Assembly (NCBI GenBank): GCA_946479615.1
Contig: CAMLGR010000121.1
Location: forward strand, 1-14,513
Origin: an uncultured Bacteroidota bacterium
GTDB taxonomy: Bacteria > Bacteroidota > Bacteroidia > Chitinophagales > Chitinophagaceae
Direction: 5' to 3'
Length of the DNA stretch: 14,513 nt
Shown here piece by piece: positions 6,578 to 14,300 of the stretch (position 1 is the stretch's first letter; every line of letters starts with the position of its first letter). The position numbers and the translations under genes were made by a program. The notes below the pieces were generated by a model that was not told the origin of the DNA, did no database searches, and saw only the letters and a list, made by a program, of their open reading frames with translations.

Positions 6578-6853
6578 ATGGATGCAAAAAGAGCAGAAAA
6601 GATCGCCAAGGCCCTGGCCGACCCTAACAGGCTGACCATCCTGAAGGAGATCAAGAAGAGTAAGGATTGCCTGTATTGTGTGGATCTTAACAACACCATC
6701 AACCTGGCACAGCCATCGATCGCGCATCACCTTAAGTTATTGATCGAGTGTGAATTGGTGACCTCCGACAAAGAAGGACGGAACGTGCGCTATTATCTGA
6801 ATAGTAAATTGCTGGATGACTATATCGGGTTCCTCGAAGGATTGAAGCTGTAA
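6578..6853 (+). CDS. ArsR-family winged-helix repressor
   Basis: From the ATG at 6578 this is a 91-residue protein that is almost entirely one ArsR-type winged HTH: ALADPNRLTILKEI (12-25), recognition helix region QPSIAHHLKLL (45-55), and wing SDKEGRNVRYYLNS (63-76). The upstream in-frame TTG would add 17 residues encoded by promoter DNA and is rejected. Three cysteines, C31 and C34 (DCLYCVDL) and C58, sit in or near the helix that in ArsR and CadC holds the metal-binding CxC. Here the pattern is CxxC and shifted, so thiol-redox or metal sensing is possible but unproven. A perfect inverted repeat overlaps its promoter and two copies precede the next gene, so it very likely represses itself and the downstream RND operon. 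Confidence 0.88.
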   Translation: MDAKRAEKIAKALADPNRLTILKEIKKSKDCLYCVDLNNTINLAQPSIAHHLKLLIECELVTSDKEGRNVRYYLNSKLLDDYIGFLEGLKL

Positions 6854-6867
6854 ATTTTTTTTATTTT

Positions 6868-6891
6868 ATTTATCGAAGTATTTAAATAAAT
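6868..6891. promoter_or_regulatory. ArsR operator 2 upstream of the RND operon
   Basis: ATTTATCGAA (6868-6877), four bases, then TTAAATAAAT (6882-6891): the same layout as operator 1 with 8 of 10 arm positions symmetric. A candidate -7, TACCTTCG (6895-6902), follows at the same relative place as TATATTTG does in the arsR promoter, so this looks like a duplicated promoter-operator module. The TTG is TCG here, a weaker -33. Confidence 0.6.
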
Positions 6892-6941
6892 CTATACCTT
6901 CGATTTCCTTTTTCGGTTTTTTGATGGAAACAACCGCTCTT

Positions 6942-6965
6942 ATTTATCGAATTATTTAAATAAAT
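6942..6965. promoter_or_regulatory. ArsR operator 3 upstream of the RND operon
   Basis: A 27-base segment starting at 6942 matches the one starting at 6868 at 26 of 27 positions, 74 bp (about 7 helical turns) further on, and ends 16 bases before the adaptor ATG. It could block a second promoter (TTTTTTG at 6917-6923, 17 bases, TATTTATC) or act as a roadblock with operator 2. Confidence 0.6.
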
Positions 6966-6981
6966 CTAACAATCATTTATC

Positions 6982-8067
6982 ATGACCACTTCTCCATTAA
7001 CCAACAACTCTTTCGCCAGGCCCTTACTGGCCCTCGCCCCTTACCTGCTCGCTGTACTTATCATCAGCGGCTGCTATGCCCGTGGCGAAGAAAACAAATC
7101 ACAACCCGTGGCAACTGCCGCTGTACAGGCTATACCGGTAGATGCCAGCATTATTAAACCCTCTGCCCTGAAAGAAGAACTGGAGATCACCGGTTCGATC
7201 ATGGCCAACCAGCAGGTGGATATTGTCAGCGAAGTCACCCGCCGCATCACCCGCGTGAATGTAAAAGAAGGCGCGTTCGTACAAACCGGTCAGTTGTTAT
7301 TTGAACTGGACGATGCCGACCTGCTTGCTCAACTGGAAAAATTACGCCAGCAGGAAAAACTGGCTTCCCTCAGTGAAGAACGTTTACGCGACCTGATCGC
7401 TCATGAAGCTGTGGTGCAACAGGATTATGACCAGGCATTCACCAACCTGAAAGTATTACAGGCACAGATCGCAGAACTGCAGGTGGCGATCAGCAAAACA
7501 CGGATCAAAGCTCCTTTCGCAGGACAGATAGGGATCGTGCATGCATATCCCGGCGCTGTCGTCTCTGTAAATACTATACTTACCAACCTGCAGGATAACA
7601 GCGTGGTGAAACTTGATTTTCTTGTACCTGAAAAATATGCGCAGGTGATCGAAACAGGCAGCCAGCAAACATTCACGGTAGCTTCTGATCTGAAAGAATA
7701 TAGTGCAAAAGTAATAGCGCGTGAAGCAGGGCTTGATGCCAATACACGCACACTGCTTGTGAGAGCGATCAGTCCGAACCCGGGGCGGATATTATTACCC
7801 GGTCAAAGTGCGCGTTTGCATTTGTCTTTGCATTCCACCACAGATGCATTGATGGTATCATCGCAGGCATTGATCCCTTCTTCCCAGGGATATAATGTCT
7901 ATGTCGTTAAAAATAATAAGGTGCAGATCACACCCGTCGAAACAGGACAACGGGGTTCTTCATCCGTAGAAATATTGCACGGTCTTAACAATGGCGACAC
8001 GGTTGTCACCAGCAACCTCCTGCGCTTACAACCCGGCGCAGCCGTACAGTTCGTTACATTGAAATAA
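6982..8067 (+). CDS. RND efflux periplasmic adaptor lipoprotein (MFP/HlyD-type)
   Basis: This 361-residue protein is the adaptor bridging an RND pump and a TolC-type channel. The N-terminus has a hydrophobic stretch ending in a lipobox-like IISGC, so C31 is probably lipidated. In order follow lipoyl half-domain one (about 78-110, VSEVTRRITRVNVKEGAFV), a short alpha-helical hairpin (about 111-171, with EKLRQQEKLASLSEERLRD and QAFTNLKVLQAQIAELQ), lipoyl half-domain two (TRIKAPFAGQIG, 173-184), a beta-barrel (~206-285) and a membrane-proximal domain (~286-361). It is the first gene of a three-gene efflux operon behind two ArsR-type operators. A long repeat hairpin separates it from the pump gene. 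The start is the ATG at 6982; no upstream in-frame alternative looks better. Confidence 0.93.
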   Translation: MTTSPLTNNSFARPLLALAPYLLAVLIISGCYARGEENKSQPVATAAVQAIPVDASIIKPSALKEELEITGSIMANQQVDIVSEVTRRITRVNVKEGAFVQTGQLLFELDDADLLAQLEKLRQQEKLASLSEERLRDLIAHEAVVQQDYDQAFTNLKVLQAQIAELQVAISKTRIKAPFAGQIGIVHAYPGAVVSVNTILTNLQDNSVVKLDFLVPEKYAQVIETGSQQTFTVASDLKEYSAKVIAREAGLDANTRTLLVRAISPNPGRILLPGQSARLHLSLHSTTDALMVSSQALIPSSQGYNVYVVKNNKVQITPVETGQRGSSSVEILHGLNNGDTVVTSNLLRLQPGAAVQFVTLK

Positions 8068-8070
8068 ACA

Positions 8071-8184
8071 AGTGAATGGTGAGTAGTGAATGGTGAATAG
8101 TCAATGGTCAATATGGCCAGAGGCTATGCCATGCACCTTCCTGTACAGTCTTCACTATTAACCATTCACCATTGACCATTCACT
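8071..8184. repeat. Inverted pair of repeat family B (AATGGTG words) between adaptor and pump genes
   Basis: The left arm (8071-8112) is a run of 7-base words such as AATGGTG, AATAGTC and AATGGTC. The right arm (8151-8184) is the same text on the other strand, and its outermost 10 bases, AGTGAATGGT / ACCATTCACT, match perfectly. A smaller ATGGC/GCCAT pair lies in the loop. In operon mRNA this would fold into a hairpin of over 30 imperfect pairs ending 14 bases before the pump ATG. That could alter the adaptor-to-pump expression ratio (inference). Confidence 0.8.
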
Positions 8185-8198
8185 AAAACATTAACACA

Positions 8199-11100
8199 AT
8201 GAGTAAAATTTCACAGGTAAGTATATCCCGCCCGGTACTGGCCGGCGTTATGTCGGTACTGCTGGTATTGTTTGGTATCGTAGGGTATACATTTTTAGGT
8301 ACCCGGGAATATCCCGTGACAGATTCTCCGATCGTTACGATCACCACAGTTTATCCTGGCGCCAGTGCCGATATCATTGCTTCACAGGTAACCAAACCAC
8401 TTGAAGAAGCAGTAGCAGAAGCGAATGGTATCAAAGCCATGTCATCCGTATCACGCGAACAGGTGAGTGTGATATCGGTTGAATTTAATCTGAACGCCGA
8501 CCTGGAAGCCGCCGCCAATGATGTGCGTGATAAAGTGTCCAAATCAAGAAACCAGCTTCCTTCCGATATAGAACCCACGATCGTTGAAAAATCAGGTCCG
8601 CCCGATTTCCTTGTGTTCCTGACTGTACAAAGCGATACAAAAAGCCTGGAAGATATTACTGACTTTGTCAACATCAATATCAAGGAACGTTTACAATCCA
8701 TCCCCGGTGTTCGCCTGGTAGATTCCTATGCAGGCCGCAAGCGGGCGATGCGTTTGCGGATGGACCCAGTGAAGATGGCCGCTTATCAACTCACACCGGC
8801 TGATATCCAGAATGCATTGCAACATGAGAACGTGGATCTGCCCAGTGGACGTATAGAAGGACAAAACACTGAAGTGACATTGCGCACACAGGGACGGCTG
8901 GTAACAGAAGAGGATTTCAATAATATGATCGTGCGTGAACAGGATGGCGCTATTGTCCGCTTCAGGGATATTGGTACTGCTATCATGTCTTCACAGAATG
9001 AACGGACCGCGATGATCGTGAGTGAAGGTTCTACTGCCAGATATGGTGTGGGAACAGGTGTGCAGCCACAACGTGGCGCCAACTCGCTTGCTATCGTGGA
9101 TGAATTTAAAAAACGCTTTGATGATATTGTAAAGACAGCACCCAAAGATTATATCATTTCATTGGGAAAAGACTTTACCGTGCCGGTCCGTAATTCATTA
9201 TCGGAAGTAGGGGAGACATTATTACTGGCCTTTGTTTTGGTGGCGCTGATCATCTTTGTATTCCTGCGTGACTGGAGAAGTACGATCATACCGCTGGTTG
9301 CGATACCGGTCTCTATCATCTCTGCTTTCTTTATTATGTACATTGGCAACTTTTCTATCAATGTATTGACATTGCTGGGATTGGTACTCGCCATTGGACT
9401 GGTAGTGGATGATGCGATCGTGGTACTGGAAAATATCTATAGTAAAGTGGAGCAGGGAATGACACCGTTGCAGGCAGCACGTAAAGGATCGAACGAAATA
9501 TATTTTGCGGTGATCTCTACAACAGTAACGCTGGCAGCCGTATTTCTTCCGATCCTTTTCCTGGGAGGTATCACCGGTCGCTTATTCAGGGAGTTTGCGA
9601 TCGTTGTATCCGGTTCAGTGCTGATCTCCGCTTTCGTAGCGCTGACATTATCACCGATGATGAGTGCGTACCTGTTAAAAGCAGGTTCTTCCCATAACTG
9701 GTTGTATAAAAAAACAGAACCATTCTTCGTACGCCTGAATAATGGCTATGAAAAAACATTACGCTTTTTCTTTAAAGCAAGATGGGTGGGATTTGCCTTA
9801 CTGCTTCTTTCCTTCCTGGTAGCATGGCTGGTGGCGCCGAAATTACCATCGGAACTGGCTCCGCTTGAAGATCGTTCAATGGTAGGATTAGCTGTTATTG
9901 CACCCGAAGGCACTTCCTATGAAAGCATGGAAGAAACGATGAAGGAGATCAGTGCCTATGTATCCGATTCGATCCCCGATCTGAACGGTAACCGGACTTA
10001 TGCCGGTATTGCTGCATCGATCGGTACGGTAGTGCAACCTGTCAACAATAGTTTTCAATGGATCTTTTTAAAAGATCCGAAAGAAAGAAAAAGCGGGTTG
10101 ACACAGGCGCAGATCTACCAGAAACTGGTCGCTGCATCTGCACGGTTCAGGAATGTGATCTGTATACCTATACAAATACCAACTATTGGTGGATTCTCCA
10201 GTTCACAACCATTGGAATATGTAGTGCAGGCGCCTGATCAGAAAAGCCTGATCGATATCATGCCTGAATTAATGGGAGCAGTGTTTCAAAGTAAAAAATT
10301 GTCTTTCCAGAATCCTGATTTCAAGGTCGACAGACCCGAGATAGGAATTTCCATCGACAGGCAGCGGGCAGCGCAATCGGGTATTTCTACCCAGGAGATT
10401 GGTCGTACCCTGCAACTGGCATTGAGCGGGAGACGCTATGGATATTTTATTTATAATGACCGCCAATATGAAGTGATCGGTCAGCTTGACCGGAAAGAAC
10501 GTTCGGCACCAACTGATCTGCGTTCCCTGTTTTTAAAATCAAATACAGGCGAAATGATCTCGCTGGATAACCTGGTTAAATTAAATGAAAGCGTAAGTCC
10601 ACCGGCTCTCTATCGCTACAACCAATCGTATAGTGTTACCATTTCAGCAACACCGGCGCCGGGTGTGAGTTTGGGTGAAGCCATTAAAGAGATGGACCAG
10701 ATCACCGCGAAAGTATTACCACCGGGATTCAGAACGGCACTGGCAGGACAAAGCCGTGATTTTTCAGAAAGCAGTTCCAGCCTTGTATTTGCATTCATCT
10801 TCGCGATACTGCTGATCTATCTCGTACTCGCCGCGCAGTTTGAAAGCCTGATCGATCCGTTTATTATCCTGCTCACCGTACCAATGGCGGTAACAGGTGC
10901 GTTGCTGAGCTTATGGATCACGGGTCAATCCATTAATGTATTCAGTGAAATAGGGATCATCATGCTTATCGGGTTGATCACCAAGAATGGTATCCTGATC
11001 GTGGAATTTGCCAACCAGCGTAAAGCCGAAGGGATGAGCGTACGTGAAGCGGTATTGGCGGCGGCTACTTCGAGGTTTCGTCCTATCCTGATGACTACGC

Positions 11101-11267
11101 TCGCAATGATCTTTGGTACATTACCGATCGCTTTATCATTGGGTACCTCTTCCGGCAGCCGCACATCGTTGGGAATTGTGGTGGTAGGCGGATTGATATT
11201 CGCCGGGATACTCACGCTGTATGTAATACCGGCTGTATATTCCTATTTCTCCAGGCCTTATAAATAA
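8199..11267 (+). CDS. RND multidrug efflux permease, HAE1-like (AcrB/MexB type)
   Basis: A full-length 1022-residue RND pump: proton-driven, trimeric, inner membrane. It begins with the typical MSKISQVSISRPVLAGVMSV first transmembrane segment, then the porter domain (about 35-330). The TM4 motif GLVVDDAIVVLENI carries the proton-relay pair D404/D405 (AcrB D407/D408), and TM10 IGLITKNGILIVEFANQ carries K929 (AcrB K940). The motif DDAIVV, rather than the DGAVV-like form of CzcA-type metal pumps, places it in the hydrophobe/amphiphile (multidrug) branch. The second porter domain spans about 545-840 and TM8-12 follow. It is the middle gene of the ArsR-controlled operon: adaptor upstream after a 131-base gap holding a repeat hairpin, TolC-like channel 77 bases downstream. 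The exported compounds cannot be deduced. Confidence 0.95.
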   Translation: MSKISQVSISRPVLAGVMSVLLVLFGIVGYTFLGTREYPVTDSPIVTITTVYPGASADIIASQVTKPLEEAVAEANGIKAMSSVSREQVSVISVEFNLNADLEAAANDVRDKVSKSRNQLPSDIEPTIVEKSGPPDFLVFLTVQSDTKSLEDITDFVNINIKERLQSIPGVRLVDSYAGRKRAMRLRMDPVKMAAYQLTPADIQNALQHENVDLPSGRIEGQNTEVTLRTQGRLVTEEDFNNMIVREQDGAIVRFRDIGTAIMSSQNERTAMIVSEGSTARYGVGTGVQPQRGANSLAIVDEFKKRFDDIVKTAPKDYIISLGKDFTVPVRNSLSEVGETLLLAFVLVALIIFVFLRDWRSTIIPLVAIPVSIISAFFIMYIGNFSINVLTLLGLVLAIGLVVDDAIVVLENIYSKVEQGMTPLQAARKGSNEIYFAVISTTVTLAAVFLPILFLGGITGRLFREFAIVVSGSVLISAFVALTLSPMMSAYLLKAGSSHNWLYKKTEPFFVRLNNGYEKTLRFFFKARWVGFALLLLSFLVAWLVAPKLPSELAPLEDRSMVGLAVIAPEGTSYESMEETMKEISAYVSDSIPDLNGNRTYAGIAASIGTVVQPVNNSFQWIFLKDPKERKSGLTQAQIYQKLVAASARFRNVICIPIQIPTIGGFSSSQPLEYVVQAPDQKSLIDIMPELMGAVFQSKKLSFQNPDFKVDRPEIGISIDRQRAAQSGISTQEIGRTLQLALSGRRYGYFIYNDRQYEVIGQLDRKERSAPTDLRSLFLKSNTGEMISLDNLVKLNESVSPPALYRYNQSYSVTISATPAPGVSLGEAIKEMDQITAKVLPPGFRTALAGQSRDFSESSSSLVFAFIFAILLIYLVLAAQFESLIDPFIILLTVPMAVTGALLSLWITGQSINVFSEIGIIMLIGLITKNGILIVEFANQRKAEGMSVREAVLAAATSRFRPILMTTLAMIFGTLPIALSLGTSSGSRTSLGIVVVGGLIFAGILTLYVIPAVYSYFSRPYK

Positions 11268-11344
11268 AAAGCAGAAGACAAACAGGCAGCAGGTGTTATT
11301 CAACCGGAACCTGTTATCAGTTATCAACCTTAAAGTATTTTCAT

Positions 11345-12757
11345 ATGACATCATGTTTTAATCAAAGAGAGGAAGCGAACAAATATTCCTCCAGGGAAAA
11401 TGAACCGGCGCTCGGAAAAGTATTTCTATACACGATAGCGATATTCTCTTTACTATGTCTTGCTTCTTATATTGCTATGGGACAAACACAACGGTTCTCT
11501 TTAAAAGAAGCGGTATCACTTACGCTTGCCAACAACCGTGAAATAAAAGTCAGTTCACTGGATGTGGAACGTGCACAGCAGCAACAAATCGTTGTAAAAA
11601 GCCTGGCTCTTCCTTCTGCAGGGATCGGTGCGCAGGTAGCGCATTATTTTGAAGCGCCGGCTTTTTTTGGTTTTGGTGGTGACGGAACTACGGGTAATAA
11701 AATTCCTTATGGCCGGTTTGGCGGCCGCGACCAGGCAGCAGCTACTTTATTTATTTCACAACCCCTATATGACGCAGGGGTCAGGCCCGGTTTGCAATAT
11801 GCCAGGTTATTGGAACGATCGGGTCATTTATCCGTATCGGAACGACAGAATAATATAGCGGCGCTGGTGAAACAAACTTATATACAGGTGCTTGTTTTGC
11901 AGGAGCGCATCCGGTTACAGAATGAAAGCCTTCAGCGGAATCTGAAAGCATTGCAGGATGCAAAGTCATTGCTTATACAGGGCCGGGCACTGCGCGTAGA
12001 TACACTTCGTGCCTATACATCCGTAAGAAACCTGGAGCCCGATCTGCTGAAACTATCCTATGCCATTGAAGTCGGCAAGCAACAATTAAAAACATTGATC
12101 GGGGTCGATTCATTACAGGATATCGAACTCAGTGATTCGCTTACACTGCCAGCAGCAACAGCTATACTATCAGAAGAAGAAGTATACAACGAAGCAAAAT
12201 CTCATCGTCCCGATCTGCAGGCGCTGGACCTGGAACAACAACTGGCCGATCAGCAGATCAAACTCGCTGCGGCGCCGATGAAGCCGGTTGTTTCCCTGAA
12301 CGCGCAATATTTATTGCAAACACAGGTAAAAGGATTTGATTATGTGAATGGCAGTTACCCGTCCACACCCTTTGTAGCCGCACAGGTAACGGTCCCTTTG
12401 TTCAATGGAAACAGGAATAAAGCCAAAGTAAAGCAGGCGCAGATTGCAAAGGCACAAACAGTGCTTCGTTCCAGTAATGCGTATGAAGAATTAAAAGCAG
12501 AAGTAAAACAGGTCGTGGCCAATGTGCGTGAAACAACTGTGCGGATTCAAACAAGATCGAATGTAAAAGAAACGGCCTTGCTGAGTTATGATATCACGCA
12601 ATACCGTTATGCCAAAGGTGTGACATCGAGACTGGAACTAACAGATGCCGAACTTGCCCTGACTGCGGCTCAATCCAACTATCTCGAAGCTGTGTATGAT
12701 TACCTGTCTGCACGTATCGAACTGGATCGTGCCATGGGGAGGGTGACTGGTGAATAG
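11345..12757 (+). CDS. TolC-family outer-membrane efflux channel
   Basis: A 470-residue TolC-type protein, completing the tripartite pump. The signal segment is unusually set back: 25 polar residues precede the hydrophobic core VFLYTIAIFSLLCLASYIA (26-44), with cleavage likely around MGQ-TQ (45-48). No internal ATG before M45 gives a shorter start, so a non-ATG start is possible. The mature part has the duplicated TolC organisation: FSLKEAVSLTLANNREI (51-67), LFISQPLYDAG, an alpha-helical hairpin around 165-215, then a second repeat with VAAQVTVPLFNGNRNKAKV and a long helix to YDYLSARIELDRAMG near the end. The last residues (VTGE) and stop codon are encoded by a family B repeat, so the native C-terminus may have been altered. 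An intrinsic terminator follows at 12893. Confidence 0.92.
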   Translation: MTSCFNQREEANKYSSRENEPALGKVFLYTIAIFSLLCLASYIAMGQTQRFSLKEAVSLTLANNREIKVSSLDVERAQQQQIVVKSLALPSAGIGAQVAHYFEAPAFFGFGGDGTTGNKIPYGRFGGRDQAAATLFISQPLYDAGVRPGLQYARLLERSGHLSVSERQNNIAALVKQTYIQVLVLQERIRLQNESLQRNLKALQDAKSLLIQGRALRVDTLRAYTSVRNLEPDLLKLSYAIEVGKQQLKTLIGVDSLQDIELSDSLTLPAATAILSEEEVYNEAKSHRPDLQALDLEQQLADQQIKLAAAPMKPVVSLNAQYLLQTQVKGFDYVNGSYPSTPFVAAQVTVPLFNGNRNKAKVKQAQIAKAQTVLRSSNAYEELKAEVKQVVANVRETTVRIQTRSNVKETALLSYDITQYRYAKGVTSRLELTDAELALTAAQSNYLEAVYDYLSARIELDRAMGRVTGE

Positions 12758-12788
12758 TGAGGTGAATAGTCAATGGTCAATGGTGAAT
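12743..12788 (+). repeat. Repeat family B copy overlapping the tolC-like stop codon
   Basis: AATGGTG/AATAGTC-type words start inside the last codons of the channel gene (GTGACTGGTGAATAG, with TAG as the stop) and continue into the spacer. It is in the same orientation as the left arm at 8071-8112. No inverted partner follows at this site. Confidence 0.7.
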
Positions 12789-12808
12789 AATTGTAACAGT
12801 TAGTTTTT

Positions 12809-12854
12809 CTATGTGAAACCTATGTTCCTATGTGCCTATGTGGTGAACTACGCC
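12809..12854 (+). repeat. Repeat family A, third copy
   Basis: Runs from CTATGTGAAACCTATG to TACGCC with four CTATGTG-type words, like A2 (1770-1818) and one more than A1 (1703-1743). All three copies keep the same beginning (CTATGTGARACC) and end (CTATGTGGT, then TACGCC), which marks it as a defined element rather than random low complexity. It sits between family B and the operon terminator. Confidence 0.75.
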
Positions 12855-12892
12855 AGCCAGCATCCATATTGAAAACAGGTAGTAATAATAGC

Positions 12893-12921
12893 AGGAGTAA
12901 CCACTTGGGTACTCCTTTTTC
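12893..12921 (+). terminator. Intrinsic terminator of the RND efflux operon
   Basis: Perfect 7-bp arms AGGAGTA (12893-12899) and TACTCCT (12910-12916) enclose a 10-base loop and run into a T-rich tract (CTTTTTCTTT). It lies 136 bases after the tolC-like stop, on the correct strand. Confidence 0.8.
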
Positions 12922-12998
12922 TTTATAGGCCGGTCTCTTGCCGGGATCACCCCCTTATATTGTCGTATTTGCACAGCATCCATACTGGATAAAGCCAA

Positions 12999-13006
12999 TA
13001 CATTTG
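12999..13006 (+). promoter_or_regulatory. Candidate -7 element of the SRPBCC-VOC unit
   Basis: TACATTTG matches TAnnTTTG exactly, 39 bases before the ATG at 13046. The nearest TTTG upstream (12968-12971) is 27 bases away, longer than the usual 17-23, so the -33 is unconvincing. The preceding terminator supports a new transcript starting here. Confidence 0.4.
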
Positions 13007-13045
13007 GTAAGCAATTTGATACCAGTAAACCTAAAACCAGTTAAC

Positions 13046-13471
13046 ATGGAGAAGATTAAATTTTCAACTACGATCAGGGCGCCCAAAGACAAAGTATGGC
13101 AAACACTTTGGGAAGATGCTAATTACAGGAAATGGACAAGCGCTTTCGCCGAAGGTTCACATGCAGTTACCGATTGGAAAGAAGGAAGCAAGGTCCTGTT
13201 CCTGGATAACAAAAACGATGGCATGTATTCAATAATTGAAAAAAATCGCCCGAATGAATACATGTCGATCAAACACCTGGGTATTGTAAAAGATGGAAAA
13301 GAACAAGCCGGTACTTCCTGGGGAGACGCATATGAAAATTATTCCCTCAGCGAAAAATCAGGAGTTACCACATTGAATGTAGAAATGGATTCCACACCGG
13401 ATTTTAAAGATTACCTGGAAAAAACATGGCCCAAAGCATTCGATCTTTTACAGCAACTGGCCGAAGCATAA
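13046..13471 (+). CDS. SRPBCC / AHSA1-domain protein
   Basis: From the ATG at 13046 this is a 141-residue single-domain START-like (SRPBCC) protein. It shows the AHSA1/polyketide-cyclase pattern: an opening strand with IRAPKDKVWQTLWE (10-23), NYRKWTSAF (26-34), W44-KEGSKVLF (44-52), and a long C-terminal helix ending FDLLQQLAEA. These proteins form a helix-grip fold with a deep hydrophobic cavity; many bind lipids or other small ligands in the cytosol, and for most bacterial members the ligand is unknown. An upstream in-frame extension to 12938 would overlap the terminator and promoter region and is not adopted. It is followed after 40 bases by a VOC-family gene, a pairing that suggests a small operon. 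The charged surface (many K/E/D) is consistent with a soluble protein. Confidence 0.85.
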   Translation: MEKIKFSTTIRAPKDKVWQTLWEDANYRKWTSAFAEGSHAVTDWKEGSKVLFLDNKNDGMYSIIEKNRPNEYMSIKHLGIVKDGKEQAGTSWGDAYENYSLSEKSGVTTLNVEMDSTPDFKDYLEKTWPKAFDLLQQLAEA

Positions 13472-13511
13472 TAAGAGATTCATCAAAATATCAATCAATA
13501 AAAATAAAATT

Positions 13512-13997
13512 ATGGCAAGCAAACAACGCATTGTACCCTTTTTGTGGTTCAATAATAATGCAGAAGAGGCCGTTAACCTCTACACATCGATCTTCAATGA
13601 TTCAAAAATTACAGCCGTGGCACGTTACCCGGAAGGAAGTCCGGGTCCTGCAGGGCAGGTTATGACCATGTCGTTTATACTCGAAGGACAGGAATTTATG
13701 GCACTGAATGGCGGGCCTCATTTTAAATTTACCGAAGCGATTTCCTTGTATGTGAAATGTGAAACACAGGCTGATATAGATAAACTGTGGAATAAATTGC
13801 TGGAAGATGGTGGCCAGGAATCACAATGCGGCTGGTTAAAGGATAAATTCGGATTGAGCTGGCAGCTTGTTCCGCCGGTACTTGGCGAAATGATGCAGGA
13901 CAAAGACAAAGAAAGATCACAGCGTGTGATGCAGGCGATGTTGAAGATGAAAAAACTGGATATTCAGGTGTTGAAGGATGCTTATGAAGGTAGGTGA
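13512..13997 (+). CDS. PhnB-like VOC-superfamily protein (3-dmu-9_3-mt family)
   Basis: A 161-residue vicinal-oxygen-chelate fold protein. PhnB-like signatures are present: VPFLWFNNNAEEAVNLYTSI (8-27), FNDSKI (28-33), GPAGQVMTMSFILEGQEFMALNGG (45-68, one segment), EAISLYVKCETQADIDKLWNKL (75-96) and CGWLKDKFGLSWQLVP (106-121). Pfam names this group 3-demethylubiquinone-9 3-methyltransferase, but the name is a known over-annotation and enzymatic activity is not supported by the sequence. Most members are small cytosolic proteins of unknown role. It is 40 bases downstream of the SRPBCC gene, probably co-transcribed. The last eight codons plus stop (LKDAYEGR) are repeated three times downstream as part of a repeat array, which is unusual. 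Confidence 0.88.
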   Translation: MASKQRIVPFLWFNNNAEEAVNLYTSIFNDSKITAVARYPEGSPGPAGQVMTMSFILEGQEFMALNGGPHFKFTEAISLYVKCETQADIDKLWNKLLEDGGQESQCGWLKDKFGLSWQLVPPVLGEMMQDKDKERSQRVMQAMLKMKKLDIQVLKDAYEGR

Positions 13998-14300
13998 TGG
14001 GATGGAACACCGATGGCCGGAATGTATCTGTATGCTGAAAGATGCTGACGAAAGAAGGTAATGTAATAGAACGCGGATGACACAGATGCACGGATGAAAA
14101 TGGATAATTCCTGTTTGTGTTATCTGTGTGTTGAAGGATGCTTATGAAGGGAGGTAATGTAATAGAACACGGATGACACAGATGGATGGATATAATATGG
14201 ATAATTCCTGTTTGTGCTATCTGTGTGTTGAAGGATGGTTATGAAGGGAGGTAATGTAATAGAACACGGATGACACGGATGCACGGATAAAAATGGATTT
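13971..14300 (+). repeat. Tandem array of family C, unit about 97 bases, four copies starting inside the VOC gene
   Basis: Unit starts are 13971 (the VOC gene's own last codons), 14035, 14131 and 14228; spacings are 64, 96 and 97 bases. Each unit begins TTGAAGGATGCTTATGAAGG or a variant, continues with a GGTAATGTAATAGAAC segment, then 9-base words of the type ACACGGATG / ACACAGATG, and ends with TGGATAATTCCTG and a TATCTGTGTG run. Within a unit CACAGAT and ATCTGTG can pair. The first copy lacks about 32 bases and the last ends differently. Confidence 0.85.

Noticed and set aside
11268..11344. Possible AACAGG / CCTGTT hairpin between pump and channel genes
   Set aside because: The arms are short with about 24 bases between them and no T tract, so it supports neither a terminator nor an operator.
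12938..13045. N-terminal extension of the SRPBCC protein
   Set aside because: It adds 36 residues unlike the family and overlaps the likely promoter; the fold begins at the ATG at 13046.
13971..14300. CRISPR array
   Set aside because: Units of about 97 bases are repeated nearly whole, with no short constant repeat alternating with unique spacers, and no cas genes are visible.
13971..14300. Diversity-generating retroelement (variable repeat at the VOC 3' end with template copies downstream)
   Set aside because: Differences between copies are not concentrated at adenines, no reverse transcriptase is in the window, and the repeated coding tail is only 27 bases.
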